NCBI RefSeq assembly: GCF_009601505.1
Contig: NZ_WITC01000090.1
Span: 95,187-159,186, forward strand
DNA from: Sinorhizobium terangae
GTDB taxonomy: Bacteria > Pseudomonadota > Alphaproteobacteria > Rhizobiales > Rhizobiaceae
Direction: 5' to 3'
Length of the DNA stretch: 64,000 nucleotides
This document shows positions 1 through 9,840 of this stretch, piece by piece. Position 1 is the stretch's first letter; the number at the start of each line of letters is the position of its first letter. The notes beneath the pieces were generated by a model. It worked only from the letters and a program-made list of their open reading frames with translations, was not told the origin of the DNA and made no database searches. The position numbers were made by a program, and so were the translations under genes.

Positions 1-194
1 CCCTTGTAAGAGGCGATGATCGGTTTGTCGTTGGCGATGAATTCCGCAAACAGACTGAGGCCGAAGAGCACGAGAAAGATCCACAACGACCAGTAGCCGC
101 GGCGGTTGGCCTTGAAATTCTGCCAGCGCCGCCGCCCGATCGGCGTCAACCACCCCTTTTCCGGCGCGCCGGAATATGCCGAGACCACGCTCAT
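1..194 (-). CDS. yejE: YejE peptide ABC transporter permease, N-terminal part (cut by window edge)
   Basis: The reverse strand reads [16 protein letters not shown], then a basic stretch (RRRWQNFKANRRGYWS) and a first membrane helix (LWIFLVLFGLSLFAEFI). This is the typical start of YejE, the second inner-membrane permease of the YejABEF oligopeptide importer. Its ATG overlaps the yejB stop by one base (TGATG), so the two are translationally coupled. Only about 64 residues lie in the window; the rest, and presumably the ATPase gene yejF, lie beyond position 1. The family match rests on this N-terminus and on the gene order yejA-yejB-yejE. Confidence 0.85.
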   Translation of the reverse strand, partial: MSVVSAYSGAPEKGWLTPIGRRRWQNFKANRRGYWSLWIFLVLFGLSLFAEFIANDKPIIASYK

Positions 195-1276
195 CAGACG
201 TCCCTCCGTTCGAAGTCGATGCGCGGGTCGACCCAGGTGTAGATCAGGTCGGAGATCAGACCGACGAAGAGGCCCATCAGCGAGAAGATGTAGAGCGTCG
301 CAAAGACGATCGGATAGTCGCGTTTGACGACGGCGTCGTAGCCGAGCCGGCCGAGTCCATCGAGGGAGAAGATGTATTCGATCAACAGCGAGCCTGTGAA
401 GAAGGCGGAGATGAACGCGCCGGGAAAGCCGGCGATGACGATCAGCATGGCGTTGCGGAAGACGTGACCGTAAAGCACCCGCCGCTCGCTCAAGCCCTTG
501 GCGCGCGCTGTCGTGACATACTGCTTCTTGATCTCGTCGATGAAGGAGTTCTTGGTGAGCAGCGTCGTCGTCGCGAAGGCCGAAAGCAGCAGCGTGATGA
601 GCGGCAGCGTCATGTGCCAGAAGTAGTCGAGGATCTTCTGCCACCAGGGGAGTTCATAAAAATTGTCCGAGACGAGCCCGCGCAGCGGGAACCAGTCGAA
701 GAAGGATCCGCCGGCGAAAACCACAATCAGGAGGATGGCGAACAGGAAACCCGGTACGGCATAGCCGACAATGATGATGCCGGATGTCCAGACATCGAAG
801 GTGGACCCGTCGGTGACGGCTTTCCTGATGCCGAGCGGGATCGAGATGGCATAGGAAAAGATGAGGATCCAGAGGCCGAGCGAGATGGAGACCGGCATCT
901 TGTCGATGATGAGGTCGACGACGGACGTATTGCGGAAGAAGCTTTCGCCGAAATCGAAGCGGGCATAGTTCCACATCATCGACAGGAAGCGCTCGAGCGG
1001 CGGCTTGTCGAAGCCGAACTGCTTCTCGAGCTTTGCGATGAATTCGGGATCGAGGCCCTGCGCCCCGCGATATCGGCCGCCCTCGTCGCCGCCACCCTGG
1101 AGCAGATCGCCGCCGCCGCCGGTGAGCCGGTCCGATCCGGCCGCGTTCGTCAGCTCCGAAATTACCTGCTCCACCGGACCGCCCGGCGCGAACTGCACGA
1201 CGGCGAAGGAGATGGCCATGATCCCGACGATCGTCGGGATCATCAGGAGCAGCCGACGCAGGATATAGGCACCCAT
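194..1276 (-). CDS. yejB: YejB peptide ABC transporter permease
   Basis: This is a 360-residue inner-membrane permease of the DppB/OppB class. It starts [20 protein letters not shown], the usual YejB opening with a positive loop before helix 1. The C-terminal half carries the permease coupling-loop region ([22 protein letters not shown]; residues about 250-280), where the ATPase docks. It would form the channel with YejE for peptides delivered by YejA. In enterobacteria YejABEF imports microcin C-type peptides, and in rhizobia and Brucella it has been linked to antimicrobial peptide tolerance; both are family knowledge. An insertion around residues 50-75, rich in Gly and Asp, separates helix 1 from the rest, as is common in YejB. 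The yejA-yejB gap is 179 bp with no clear terminator. Confidence 0.92.
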   Translation of the reverse strand: MGAYILRRLLLMIPTIVGIMAISFAVVQFAPGGPVEQVISELTNAAGSDRLTGGGGDLLQGGGDEGGRYRGAQGLDPEFIAKLEKQFGFDKPPLERFLSMMWNYARFDFGESFFRNTSVVDLIIDKMPVSISLGLWILIFSYAISIPLGIRKAVTDGSTFDVWTSGIIIVGYAVPGFLFAILLIVVFAGGSFFDWFPLRGLVSDNFYELPWWQKILDYFWHMTLPLITLLLSAFATTTLLTKNSFIDEIKKQYVTTARAKGLSERRVLYGHVFRNAMLIVIAGFPGAFISAFFTGSLLIEYIFSLDGLGRLGYDAVVKRDYPIVFATLYIFSLMGLFVGLISDLIYTWVDPRIDFERRDV

Positions 1277-1455
1277 CAGGCGAACCTCGGCATCGTGTTG
1301 CCGCCGATCGCGTCGATCCGCGGTGCTTCGGGTTGCCGTCTATTTCGTCTCAATGCCTGATACTCCTTGCCGTGCCTTTCGGCCCCGGCCACTGCCGTAT
1401 TTAAGTGATTCGCTCTTTACATTTGGAATCGAGAGCCAGCTCGAGCGCAAGGGTT

Positions 1456-3312
1456 TCATTGGTTGGCGGCGGCCGACCACCACCAGATGTCCGGAAAGCC
1501 GATCGCGTATTTCGGCAATTCCGGCGGCCTGCCGACCGTATCGCGATAGGCGATATTTGCTGCCTTCGGGTAGTAGAGCGGCACGACATAATGGTGGGCG
1601 AGCAGCACCCGGTCGAGCGCCTTCGTGGCGGCAACGAGCGTCTCTCGATCCTTGGCGAATATGACGCGATTGATCAGGGCGTCGACGCCCGGATCGGAGA
1701 TACCGGCATAATTTCTCGAACCCTGGCGTGACGCCGATTTCGACCCCCAGAAGTCCTCCTGTTCGTTTCCCGGGCTCAAGGTCTGCCCCCAGACTTCCCA
1801 GGTCATGTCATAGTCGAAGGCCCGCTCGCGGTTGGTATATTGCGACGGGTCGACGGTACGCACACTCGCCTCGATGCCGATCCGCTTGAGGTTCTGCGCG
1901 TAGGGCAGCACCACCCGCTCCAGCATCGGACTGCTCAAGAGAATCTCGAAGGAAAACGGCCTGCCGGTCGCCGTATTGACCATGCGGCTGCCTTTGAGCT
2001 CGAAGCCGGCCTCCTTCAGGAGCCCGATCGCCTTGCGCAGGTTGTCTCGCGCGTTCTGCGGCGTGCCGCCGACCGGGTTCGCATAGGGCGTGGTGAAGAC
2101 CTCGGGCGGAACCTGGTCCTTGACCTCGTTCAGGATTTCGAGCTCGAGACCCTCCGGCAGGCCGGTGGAGGCCAGTTCCGTCAGGAAAAAATAGCTGTTC
2201 ACACGCGTGTATTGATCGAAGAAGACGGTGCGATTCAATTCCTCGAAGTCGAGCGCATAGTTGAGGGCCTCGCGCACACGCTCGTCATCGAACGGCTTGC
2301 GGCGCATGTTCGGCACCAGCGCCTGCATCACGCCGGTCGCCCTGAATGGTACCTGCTCGCGTTTTACGTGTCCCTCCTTGACGGCCGGAAAGTCATAGCC
2401 GGTCGCCCACCGGCGCGCCTGGGTCTCGCGCCAGAAATCGATGTCGCCGGCCCGGAAGGCCTCGAATTCGACGCCGCTGTCACCGAAGAAGGTGTAGGTG
2501 ATGGAGCCGAAATTGTTCTGCCCGACATTGACGTTGAGGTTTGCACCCCAATAGTCATCCCTCCGTTCGTAACGGATCTGCGATCCGGCCGAAAACGAAG
2601 CGATTCGGTAGGGCCCCGAGCCGATCACCGGCTCCAGCGTCGTGCGCGTGATGTCGCGCGGCTTGCCGTCCGGACCGGGCGCTTCCCACCAGTGCTTCGG
2701 GACAATCAGGAGCTGGCCGAGAATGTGCGGCAGTTCGCGATTGTTCTTCTCGTCGAAGCGGAATGTGACTTCCTGCTCGCCGGTCTTTTCAGCTCCGACG
2801 ACGTGCTTGTAATAGCTCTGGTAAAGCGGATTGAGCTCCTTGCCCTTCTCGAAGCTGAAGATCACGTCTTCCGGTGTCACCGGTTTGCCGTCCGACCACT
2901 TCGCTTCCTTTCTCAAGCGGAATGTGGCGGAAGAGATGTCGTCCGGAAACGAAACGCTCTCGGCAATCAGGCCATAGGCGGTTGAAATTTCATCATCGGC
3001 GGGCTTCAACAGCGTGTCGAAGACGAGCGACAGGCCAACGGCCGCCTCGCCCTTTTCGAGCAGCGGATTGAATGTGTCGAAGGTTCCCGTCTGCGAGAGC
3101 CGGACGTCGCCGCCTTTCGGGGCATCGGGTTTCACATAGTCGAAACGTTCGAAGCCCGGCGGATATTTGAGCTCGCCGACGAGCGAAAGGCCATGGTGCC
3201 AGGTGGGCTGTTCCTGGGCACGCGCGCCGACCGAGCCGAGCGGTAAGAGTAGGGGCATTGCCAGAAGTGCGGTCGCCAGTTTCGTCTTCACAATACCGCT
3301 CAATTCCAGCAT
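1456..3312 (-). CDS. yejA: YejA periplasmic oligopeptide-binding protein
   Basis: The product is a 618-residue extracellular solute-binding protein of family 5 (DppA/OppA type) that captures peptides in the periplasm for YejBE. I start it at 3312 because a GGGAAG ribosome site lies just upstream and the protein then opens with a signal peptide (basic start, LATALLAMPLLLPLG core, cleavage near ARAQ-EQ). The open frame continues 40 codons further upstream, but that part is not signal-like. Family features include SYYKHVVGAEKTGEQEVTF, the GSGPYRI motif (about residue 240) and the DDYWGANL segment. It leads the yejA-yejB-yejE operon. Upstream, toward the divergent mepA, lies a mosaic repeat. Confidence 0.92.
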   Translation of the reverse strand: MLELSGIVKTKLATALLAMPLLLPLGSVGARAQEQPTWHHGLSLVGELKYPPGFERFDYVKPDAPKGGDVRLSQTGTFDTFNPLLEKGEAAVGLSLVFDTLLKPADDEISTAYGLIAESVSFPDDISSATFRLRKEAKWSDGKPVTPEDVIFSFEKGKELNPLYQSYYKHVVGAEKTGEQEVTFRFDEKNNRELPHILGQLLIVPKHWWEAPGPDGKPRDITRTTLEPVIGSGPYRIASFSAGSQIRYERRDDYWGANLNVNVGQNNFGSITYTFFGDSGVEFEAFRAGDIDFWRETQARRWATGYDFPAVKEGHVKREQVPFRATGVMQALVPNMRRKPFDDERVREALNYALDFEELNRTVFFDQYTRVNSYFFLTELASTGLPEGLELEILNEVKDQVPPEVFTTPYANPVGGTPQNARDNLRKAIGLLKEAGFELKGSRMVNTATGRPFSFEILLSSPMLERVVLPYAQNLKRIGIEASVRTVDPSQYTNRERAFDYDMTWEVWGQTLSPGNEQEDFWGSKSASRQGSRNYAGISDPGVDALINRVIFAKDRETLVAATKALDRVLLAHHYVVPLYYPKAANIAYRDTVGRPPELPKYAIGFPDIWWWSAAANQ

Positions 3313-3432
3313 CCAGTTGCTTCCCTTATCATTCGATGATCTTTCGAGCCAGAATAGGCGAAATCGGGGCAATTGACAGGACTTGCCCAAAATCAGGCGA
3401 AATTTTTGAGTCACATCCGGGTGATCCGCCAC

Positions 3433-3550
3433 TGCATGATTCCTTAAATCGGAATCGATTTGAGGACAAAATCATGCAGCAATTCTAAGTGCTGCGGCGA
3501 CTCTAAGTGCTGCGGCGATCTTTGCGCGTCAGACGCGCGGCGCTGTAGGC
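3433..3550. repeat. Mosaic palindromic element (RIME/ABC type) with an internal 18-bp duplication
   Basis: Two adjoining palindromic modules fill the yejA-mepA divergent gap. The first pairs TGCATGATTCCTTAAATCGG with a matching arm ending in ATCATGCA. The second pairs GCGCGTC with GACGCGC inside a frame ending GGCGCTGTAGG. The same modules recur near 13.2, 40.9, 41.9, 51.1 and 61.1 kb. A block containing CTAAGTGCTGCGGCGA is present twice in tandem here (3484-3500 and 3502-3518). Apart from this the 318-bp gap shows only the two ribosome sites. Confidence 0.8.
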
Positions 3551-3630
3551 TCGGCGAGTGCGGTGATTCGAAATAGGGGTGAAGGCAGACCGCGTGGGAT
3601 ACCGGTGCTGCCGCCGATCGGGGGACTGGA

Positions 3631-4695
3631 ATGGGATTTGAAATAGCTGCTGCCATTCGACGCTGCGGTTCGGCAATTTTAGGCTTGATCGTGGGGGCGA
3701 GCCTTCTGGCCACTGACGCGGCTTCGGCTGATGGAACGCCTGCGAAGGAACTCTTTGGCGCCAAGGCATTGCCGGCGGCGATGGCGCCTTCGTCCCTCGG
3801 CTTCTATGCGAAGGGTTGCCTGGCGGGCGGTGTCGCGATCCCGACGGACGGACCGACCTGGCAGGCAATGCGTCTTTCGCGCAATCGACGCTGGGGCCAC
3901 CCGGAAATGATCGCGCTGATCGAGCGCTTCTCGCACGATGCAGCGGAGAAGATCGGCTGGCCAGGCCTCTTGCTTGGCGACATATCACAGCCGCGCGGCG
4001 GCCCGATGACCTCCGGTCACGCATCGCACCAGATCGGCCTCGACGCCGACATCTGGCTGACACCAATGCCGCAAAGGACGCTGAGCCTTGAGGAGCGCGA
4101 ATCGATTTCCGCGACCTCGATGCTGCAGAAGAACAAGTTCCTGACAGTCGATCCGTCCATATGGACCCCCGCTCACGCGCGGTTGATCATGATGGCGGCA
4201 AGCTATCCCCAGGTGGAGCGCGTCTTCGTCAATCCGGCGATCAAGAAGAAGTTATGCGACACCTGGAAGGGCGATCGTTCGGCGCTCGGCAAGGTCCGGC
4301 CGATCTACGGTCACGACTATCATTTCCACATTCGCATCAAGTGCCCGGAGGGCTCCGTCGGCTGCAAGGGCCAGGCGCGCGTTCCGGCGGGTGACGGCTG
4401 CGACAAGTCGCTCGCCTGGTGGTTCACCGACGAGCCATGGGCAAAGCCGAAGAAGAAGCCGGAAAAGCCCATGAAGCCGAAATTTGCGAAGCTTTCGGAT
4501 CTGCCGAAGGCCTGCGCCCTGGTACTCGACGGTCCTGCACCGGCTTCCGAGCAGGAAGTGACCTACGGCACGGCCTATCGCTCCGCGACCGCCGTTCCCG
4601 CCGCCGCGACGAGCATCGAAGCCGTCATCGGTGCCGCGGCCGCGGCGCCGTTGGGAAACATTCCGGTACCCCTGCCGCGTCCGGCGTTGCAATAA
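3631..4695 (+). CDS. mepA: MepA-like penicillin-insensitive murein DD-endopeptidase
   Basis: This is a 354-residue secreted peptidase of family M74 (LAS fold) that cuts D-Ala-meso-DAP cross-links in peptidoglycan. A signal peptide is visible (residues 1-33, ending ASA-DG). Zinc and catalytic motifs are the SGHASHQIGLDADIW block (about residues 128-142) and HDYHFHIRIKCP (about 228-239), matching the MepA metal ligands His, Asp and His. Cysteine pairs before and after these blocks fit the disulfides of the family. A GGGGGACTGG stretch before the ATG supports the start. The C-terminal 80 residues are Lys/Pro- and Ala-rich and look disordered, longer than in E. coli MepA (about 274 residues). It is transcribed divergently from yejA. 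Confidence 0.9.
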   Translation: MGFEIAAAIRRCGSAILGLIVGASLLATDAASADGTPAKELFGAKALPAAMAPSSLGFYAKGCLAGGVAIPTDGPTWQAMRLSRNRRWGHPEMIALIERFSHDAAEKIGWPGLLLGDISQPRGGPMTSGHASHQIGLDADIWLTPMPQRTLSLEERESISATSMLQKNKFLTVDPSIWTPAHARLIMMAASYPQVERVFVNPAIKKKLCDTWKGDRSALGKVRPIYGHDYHFHIRIKCPEGSVGCKGQARVPAGDGCDKSLAWWFTDEPWAKPKKKPEKPMKPKFAKLSDLPKACALVLDGPAPASEQEVTYGTAYRSATAVPAAATSIEAVIGAAAAAPLGNIPVPLPRPALQ

Positions 4696-4812
4696 CCTGC
4701 GGAAGCGCGCGCTCGACAGGCCGGCTTCCGCCGGCCCTGCTGCCTTCCCAATTGCGCGAGGCTCATGTATAGGGCGTTCAAATCGATTTAAGATCGACGC
4801 TGGGGAGGCTGC

Positions 4813-5193
4813 ATGGCCGATCGCAAATGTCTTGCCCTGATTGCCCACGATCAGAAGAAGGATGATCTCGCCGCCTTTGCCAAGGCAAACGAGACGGTGT
4901 TGTCCAAGTGGAAGATCGTCGCCACGGGCACGACCGGAGGCCGCGTTCTCGAGGCCTGTCCCGGGCTCGATATCACGCGCCTCAAGAGCGGACCGCTCGG
5001 CGGCGACCAGCAGATCGGCGCGATGATCGCCACCGGCGACGTGGATTTCCTCATCTTTTTCGTCGATCCGCTGACCGCCATGCCGCATGATGTCGACGTC
5101 AAGGCACTGATGCGCCTAGCGATCGTCTACGACATCCCGATGGCGCTGAACCGCGCCACGGCGGAAGAGTTGATCGCCTTCCGGCGCAACTGA
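4813..5193 (+). CDS. mgsA: Methylglyoxal synthase
   Basis: A 126-residue cytosolic enzyme converting dihydroxyacetone phosphate to methylglyoxal and phosphate, a bypass of lower glycolysis. The phosphate-binding and catalytic motifs are intact: IAHD near residue 10, ATGTTGG at 37-43, [12 protein letters not shown] at 58-69 (with the catalytic Asp), and [20 protein letters not shown] at 80-99. It lacks the C-terminal extension of E. coli MgsA (152 residues), as usual in Rhizobiales. A GGGGAGG ribosome site precedes the ATG. It lies 47 bp before glk, so the two may be co-transcribed, linking hexose phosphorylation with overflow of triose phosphates. Confidence 0.93.
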   Translation: MADRKCLALIAHDQKKDDLAAFAKANETVLSKWKIVATGTTGGRVLEACPGLDITRLKSGPLGGDQQIGAMIATGDVDFLIFFVDPLTAMPHDVDVKALMRLAIVYDIPMALNRATAEELIAFRRN

Positions 5194-5240
5194 TACACAG
5201 TCTCGAAGTTTCCATGACCGCGATCAGGACGGATTTTGCA

Positions 5241-6260
5241 ATGCTCAGTGCGAGTGACCACGGCTTTCCCTTTCCGATATTGATCGGCGACATCGGTGGA
5301 ACGAACGCGCGTTTCGCGCTGCTGATCGATACCTATGCCGAACCGAAGCAACTGCCGCCGATCAAGACGGGCGATTTCGCGACGATCGAGGAGGCGATGC
5401 AGAAGTGCATCCTCGACAAGACGTCCGTTCAGCCGCGCTCTGCGATCCTTGCGGTCGCAGGCCCGATCAAGGGCGACGAAATTCCGCTGACGAATGCCGG
5501 CTGGGTGATTCGGCCGAAGGACATGCTGGCGAGCCTTGGTCTCGCCGACGTGCTGATCATCAACGACTTCGAGGCGCAGGCGCTCGCGGTCGCCACACCC
5601 GCTGACGAGGATCTCGTCCAGATCGGCGGCGGCAGCGTCCGCCCGTCGACATCGCGCGTCGTGCTCGGTCCCGGAACGGGCCTCGGCGTCGCCGGCCTGG
5701 TTTTCGCGCAGCACACCTGGATTCCCGTGCCCGGCGAGGGTGGCCATGTCGATATCGGTCCACGCACCGAGCGCGATTTCCGGATCTGGCCGTTCCTGGA
5801 GCCGATCGAAGGCCGCATGGCCGGCGAGCAGATCCTGTGCGGCCGCGGCATCATGAACCTTTACCGCGCCGTCTGCGCCGCCAATGGCGAGGAGCCGGTG
5901 CTCGCCGACCAGGCGGCGGTGACGACCAGCGCGCTTTCCGGCTCGGATCCGGTGGCCATTGAGACGGTATCGCTCTTCAGCACCTATCTTGGTCGGGTTG
6001 CCGGCGACATGGCGCTGATCTTCATGGCACGCGGCGGCGTGTTCCTGGCGGGCGGCATCTCGCAGAAGATATTGCCGGCTTTGATGCGGCCGGAATTTCG
6101 CGCAGCCTTCGAGGACAAGGCGCCGCATTCCGCATTGATGCGAACGATCCCGACTTTCGCCGTCGTCCATCCGATGGCGGCACTTTCCGGTCTCGCGGCC
6201 TTCGCGCGCACGCCGAGAGATTTTGGTGTTGCAATGGAGGGACGGCGCTGGAGAAGCTGA
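5241..6260 (+). CDS. glk: Glucokinase (Glk family)
   Basis: The 339-residue product phosphorylates glucose with ATP in the cytosol. The ATP-binding phosphate-1 motif [15 protein letters not shown] is near residue 15. Further family signatures are [11 protein letters not shown] (sugar and catalytic Asp), GPGTGLGVA and [13 protein letters not shown] (about 150-170). I chose ATG 5241 because AGGACGG lies 8 bp upstream; an in-frame ATG at 5214 has no ribosome site. It follows mgsA closely. This is the proteobacterial Glk family, not the ROK type found later in the window. Confidence 0.92.
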   Translation: MLSASDHGFPFPILIGDIGGTNARFALLIDTYAEPKQLPPIKTGDFATIEEAMQKCILDKTSVQPRSAILAVAGPIKGDEIPLTNAGWVIRPKDMLASLGLADVLIINDFEAQALAVATPADEDLVQIGGGSVRPSTSRVVLGPGTGLGVAGLVFAQHTWIPVPGEGGHVDIGPRTERDFRIWPFLEPIEGRMAGEQILCGRGIMNLYRAVCAANGEEPVLADQAAVTTSALSGSDPVAIETVSLFSTYLGRVAGDMALIFMARGGVFLAGGISQKILPALMRPEFRAAFEDKAPHSALMRTIPTFAVVHPMAALSGLAAFARTPRDFGVAMEGRRWRS

Positions 6261-6344
6261 CCGGCCCATGTTCGCAAAGACTCGCCAAAACGGCATCAAA
6301 GCACTATAGAGCCCCGGACAGGCGATGCCGGTACACGGAACGCT

Positions 6345-6459
6345 GGAGCGGGATGAGGAAAAGTGTGCGCGGTTTTCCGCCCGCATCCCGCTCTAACTTA
6401 TTGGAATCGATCACGTTCATGATTTTAGGTCGATTCGACCTAAAATCATCGTGATCTAG
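6345..6459. repeat. Mosaic palindromic element after glk
   Basis: Two palindromic modules follow glk. One is GAGCGGGATGAGGAAAA paired with an arm ending GCATCCCGCTC. The other is centred on a near-perfect palindrome at 6421-6447 (GATTTTAGGTCGA with TCGACCTAAAATC). The same pair of modules flanks smeR at 40946-41058 and 41741-41850. The element occupies most of the 224-bp gap before the ABC exporter, so it can serve as a transcript end for glk. Confidence 0.8.
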
Positions 6460-6484
6460 AGCGAGCTCAGGGAAGACGGGCTTA

Positions 6485-8290
6485 TTGGACGCCAAGAATA
6501 GAAAACAGCGCGCAGTCGATTCCGACACGATTACCGGAATCCTGAGGCGCGTCATTGCCGAAAACGGCCGCGACCACATCCGGGGTTATGCCTTTGCCAT
6601 CGCCTGCCTGGCGGTCGTGGCGGCGACGACCGGCTTCACGGCCTGGATCATGGAATCCGTGATCAACGAGGCCTTTGCCAACAGGCGCGCCGATATCGTG
6701 CTGTGGATCTGTGCCGCCATCTTCGCGGCCTTCGTGCTTCGCGGTCTCGCGACCTACGGACAGGCGGTCGCGCTCTCGAAGATCGGCAACAATATCGTCG
6801 CCCGCTATCAGCGCCGACTTTACGCCCATCTGATGGCGCTGAGCGTCGGTTATTTCCATGACATGCGCTCAGCGCAGCTTGCCGCCAAGATCAGCCAGAA
6901 TGTTAGCGGCATACGCGACGTGCTCAACATGACGGTGACGTCGATCGCGCGCGATTTTCTGACCCTGATCGGGCTCATCGGGGTCATGTTCAGCAAGGAC
7001 TGGCTGCTCTCGCTCATTGTCTTCTTCGTCGCGCCGCCGCTGCTTCTCGGCCTGCGTTATATCTCGAAGCGCCTGCGCCTGGCGACACGCGAGGCCGTCG
7101 AGGTCAACAGCCGCGTCCTTGGCGCCATGCAGGAAACGATCCAGGGCATTTCCATCGTCAAGGCTTTCACGATGGAAAACGAACTGCGCCGCAAGGTCGA
7201 GACGATCATCGACCGGGCGGAAAACCGGGCAAACCGCATCGCACGGCTCAGCGAACGCACCGCGCCGATGACGGAAACCTTCGCCGGCCTGGCGATATCG
7301 TCGGTGCTCGCTTACTCGGCCTTCCGCACTATCTACAGCAACGTTCCGCCGGGCGCTTTCTTCGCCTTTGTCACCGCCCTTCTGATGGCCTATGACCCTG
7401 CGCGGCGTCTTGCGCGCCTGCAGGTTTCGCTTGAGCGCGCGGCTGTCAACGCGCGCATGATCTACGAGATTCTCGACACTGTTCCGCATCAGCGTGACCG
7501 TCCCAATGCAACCGAAATCAAGTTCGGCGAAGCGGCGATCGAGCTGCGTGACGTGCGCTTCGCCTACAGCAGCGGCGACGAGATCCTCAAAGGCGTGAGC
7601 TTCCGCGCCGAGGGCGGCAAGACGACCGCGCTGGTCGGCCCTTCGGGTGCCGGAAAGTCGACCATCATCAGCCTGATCCCGCGCTTTTACGACCCCAAGT
7701 CAGGGCAGATCCTCATCGACGGGCAGGATATCGCCGGAGTCACCAAGCAGTCGCTGCGCAACGGCCTTGCCTATGTCTCGCAGCAACCGTACCTCTTCGA
7801 AGGCTCGATCCGCGACAACATTCGCTATGGGCGGCCGGACGCCACGGACGCGGAAATCGAGGAGGCGGCACGACTCGCCTATGCCCATGATTTCATCCTG
7901 GCGCAGCCGCAGGGCTACGACACGCCGGTCGGCGAAAACGGCGTGACACTGTCGGGCGGCCAGCGGCAGCGGCTGTCGATTGCCCGCGCACTTGTGCGCA
8001 ATGCGCCGATCCTCCTTCTCGACGAAGCAACCTCCGCCCTCGACACCGAGTCCGAGGCTGCGGTTCAGAAGGCACTCGATCAAGCGATGAGCGGCCGCAC
8101 GGTCATCGTCATTGCGCACCGGCTTTCGACCGTCGTCAATGCCGACAAGATCATCGTCATGAAGGACGGCGGCGTCGTGGAAGAGGGCACGCATGAGGAG
8201 CTTGCACAGCGTCCGGACGGCCTCTACGCTCGGCTGCACAATCTTCAGGGCAGCGCCTCGGACATGACGGCGGAAGACGCAATCCTATAG
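6485..8290 (+). CDS. MsbA-like ABC exporter (fused membrane and ATPase domains)
   Basis: A 601-residue half-transporter with six membrane segments (about residues 25-320) followed by an ATPase domain (about 345-590). Walker A GPSGAGKST is near residue 385, the signature [15 protein letters not shown] near 488, Walker B ILLLDEATSALD just after it, and the switch His is in VIAHRLST. It would work as a homodimer that flips lipids or exports drugs; the substrate cannot be read from sequence. The start is TTG at 6485, since the next in-frame Met lies inside helix 1, and AGGGAAGACGGG lies upstream. dapB follows 18 bp later, so both may share a transcript. Confidence 0.85.
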   Translation: MDAKNRKQRAVDSDTITGILRRVIAENGRDHIRGYAFAIACLAVVAATTGFTAWIMESVINEAFANRRADIVLWICAAIFAAFVLRGLATYGQAVALSKIGNNIVARYQRRLYAHLMALSVGYFHDMRSAQLAAKISQNVSGIRDVLNMTVTSIARDFLTLIGLIGVMFSKDWLLSLIVFFVAPPLLLGLRYISKRLRLATREAVEVNSRVLGAMQETIQGISIVKAFTMENELRRKVETIIDRAENRANRIARLSERTAPMTETFAGLAISSVLAYSAFRTIYSNVPPGAFFAFVTALLMAYDPARRLARLQVSLERAAVNARMIYEILDTVPHQRDRPNATEIKFGEAAIELRDVRFAYSSGDEILKGVSFRAEGGKTTALVGPSGAGKSTIISLIPRFYDPKSGQILIDGQDIAGVTKQSLRNGLAYVSQQPYLFEGSIRDNIRYGRPDATDAEIEEAARLAYAHDFILAQPQGYDTPVGENGVTLSGGQRQRLSIARALVRNAPILLLDEATSALDTESEAAVQKALDQAMSGRTVIVIAHRLSTVVNADKIIVMKDGGVVEEGTHEELAQRPDGLYARLHNLQGSASDMTAEDAIL

Positions 8291-8308
8291 CATCAGGGGA
8301 ATTCGACG

Positions 8309-9127
8309 ATGAGCGAAACGGACATGAAGCTCGTGGTGGTCGGCGCGGCTGGCCGAATGGGCCAGACACTGATCCGGATCGTTCACGGCATGGCCGGCGT
8401 GCGCCTGCACGCCGCGGTGGAGCGGCCGGGTTCGCCGTTTCTCGGGCGTGACGCCGGCGAACTCGCCGGGCTCGGGCCGATCGGTGTCGCCATCACCGAC
8501 AAGCCGCTCGAGGCATTCGTAGAGGCGGAGGGCGTTCTCGATTTCACGTCGCCGGCGGGTACGGTCGAATTCGCCGGGCTGGCAGCGCAGGCACGCATCG
8601 TCCACGTCATCGGTACCACCGGCTGCTCGGCTGACGACGAGGCAAAGATCCGCGCCGCGGCACGGCACGCGCGGGTCATCAAGTCGGGCAATATGAGCCT
8701 GGGCGTCAATCTCCTTGGCGTGCTGGTGCAGCAGGCTGCACGCGCGCTCAAGGCGGCGGACTGGGACATCGAAGTCCTGGAAATGCACCATAAGCACAAG
8801 GTCGACGCGCCGTCGGGCACGGCGCTCCTGCTTGGAGAGGCGGCGGCCAAGGGCCGCGGCATCGCGCTTGCGGACCATTCCGTGCGGGTGAGGGACGGCC
8901 ACACCGGGGCACGCCCGGAAGGGGCGATTGGCTTTGCGACGCTGCGCGGCGGTTCCGTCGTCGGCGAACATTCCGTCATTATCGCGGGCGAGGGCGAAGA
9001 GATCACCCTTTCCCACAGCGCCACGGATCGCTCGATCTTCGCGCGTGGCGCGGTCACCGCCGCCCTTTGGGGTCGCAGCCAGAAGCCCGGCTTCTATTCC
9101 ATGCTCGACGTTCTCGGGCTCAACTGA
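8309..9127 (+). CDS. dapB: 4-hydroxy-tetrahydrodipicolinate reductase
   Basis: A 272-residue NAD(P)H-dependent enzyme of the lysine and meso-diaminopimelate pathway. The N-terminal Rossmann motif is [11 protein letters not shown] (residues about 8-18). The DapB catalytic signature [18 protein letters not shown] (about 154-171) holds the catalytic His pair and Lys. A GGGGA ribosome site lies 8 bp before ATG 8309; a second ATG five codons later is possible. gpmA follows after 27 bp, so exporter, dapB and gpmA look like one unit ending at the strong terminator at 9811. Confidence 0.95.
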   Translation: MSETDMKLVVVGAAGRMGQTLIRIVHGMAGVRLHAAVERPGSPFLGRDAGELAGLGPIGVAITDKPLEAFVEAEGVLDFTSPAGTVEFAGLAAQARIVHVIGTTGCSADDEAKIRAAARHARVIKSGNMSLGVNLLGVLVQQAARALKAADWDIEVLEMHHKHKVDAPSGTALLLGEAAAKGRGIALADHSVRVRDGHTGARPEGAIGFATLRGGSVVGEHSVIIAGEGEEITLSHSATDRSIFARGAVTAALWGRSQKPGFYSMLDVLGLN

Positions 9128-9154
9128 CACTCAAATCTTTCAAGAGGAATTGAA

Positions 9155-9790
9155 ATGAGCGGCACCCTCGTTCTCGTTCGGCATGGCCAGAGCGATTGGA
9201 ACCTGAAGAACCTGTTCACCGGCTGGCGCGACCCGGACCTGACAGAACTTGGCGTCGAAGAAGCGAAGGCTGGCGGCAAGGCACTCGCCGAATATGGCAT
9301 CAAGTTCGACATTGCTTTTACCTCTTCCCTTGTCCGCGCCCAGCGCACTTGCCAGTTCGTGCTCGACGCCGTCGGCCAGTCCTCGCTTGAAACCATTCGC
9401 GATCAGGCGCTGAACGAGCGTGACTACGGCGATCTTTCCGGCCTAAACAAGGACGACGCGCGTGCCAAATGGGGCGAAGAGCAAGTGCATATCTGGCGCC
9501 GCTCCTACGACGTCCCGCCGCCCGGCGGCGAGAGCCTGCGCGACACCGGCGCGCGTGTCTGGCCCTATTATCTTACCGACATCCTGCCGCGCGTGCTTTC
9601 GGGCCAGAAGGTGCTGATCGCCGCGCATGGCAACTCGCTGCGCTCGCTCGTCATGGTGCTCGACAAGTTGACCAAGGAACAGATCCTCAAGCTCAACCTC
9701 GCGACCGGTGTTCCGATGGTCTACAAGCTGAATGCGGATTCCACCGTCGCTTCGAAGGAAGTGCTGGGTGACATGTCCAGCGCGCATTAA
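9155..9790 (+). CDS. gpmA: 2,3-bisphosphoglycerate-dependent phosphoglycerate mutase
   Basis: This 211-residue enzyme interconverts 3- and 2-phosphoglycerate in glycolysis. The phosphohistidine motif [12 protein letters not shown] is at residues 5-16, and [13 protein letters not shown] follows. [16 protein letters not shown] and the second active-site His ([11 protein letters not shown], about 154) are present. It is shorter than E. coli GpmA (250 residues), the usual size in Rhizobiales. GAGGA lies 6 bp before the ATG. It ends 20 bp before a perfect terminator hairpin. Confidence 0.94.
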   Translation: MSGTLVLVRHGQSDWNLKNLFTGWRDPDLTELGVEEAKAGGKALAEYGIKFDIAFTSSLVRAQRTCQFVLDAVGQSSLETIRDQALNERDYGDLSGLNKDDARAKWGEEQVHIWRRSYDVPPPGGESLRDTGARVWPYYLTDILPRVLSGQKVLIAAHGNSLRSLVMVLDKLTKEQILKLNLATGVPMVYKLNADSTVASKEVLGDMSSAH

Positions 9791-9810
9791 CGCGCCTTCG
9801 CATCGGGTAA

Positions 9811-9837
9811 AAGGGACGCCGCGGCGTCCCTTTTTTT
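9811..9837. terminator. Rho-independent terminator between gpmA and the Ada-like gene
   Basis: A perfect 22-bp palindrome (AAGGGACGCC followed by its reverse complement, 9811-9832) runs into a T tract to 9837. It ends gpmA. The opposite strand has an A-tract-flanked equivalent, so it can also end the convergent Ada-like gene, whose stop codon lies only a few bases away. Confidence 0.9.
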
Positions 9838-9840
9838 GTG

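Noticed and set aside
176..1360. 394-codon plus-strand frame opposite yejB
   Set aside because: Composition is Asp/Glu/Arg-rich shadow coding; yejB on the minus strand has full permease features.
3433..3550. Palindromes considered as a CRISPR array or insertion-sequence ends
   Set aside because: No regular repeat-spacer units, no transposase and no target duplications; the modules match scattered mosaic repeats.
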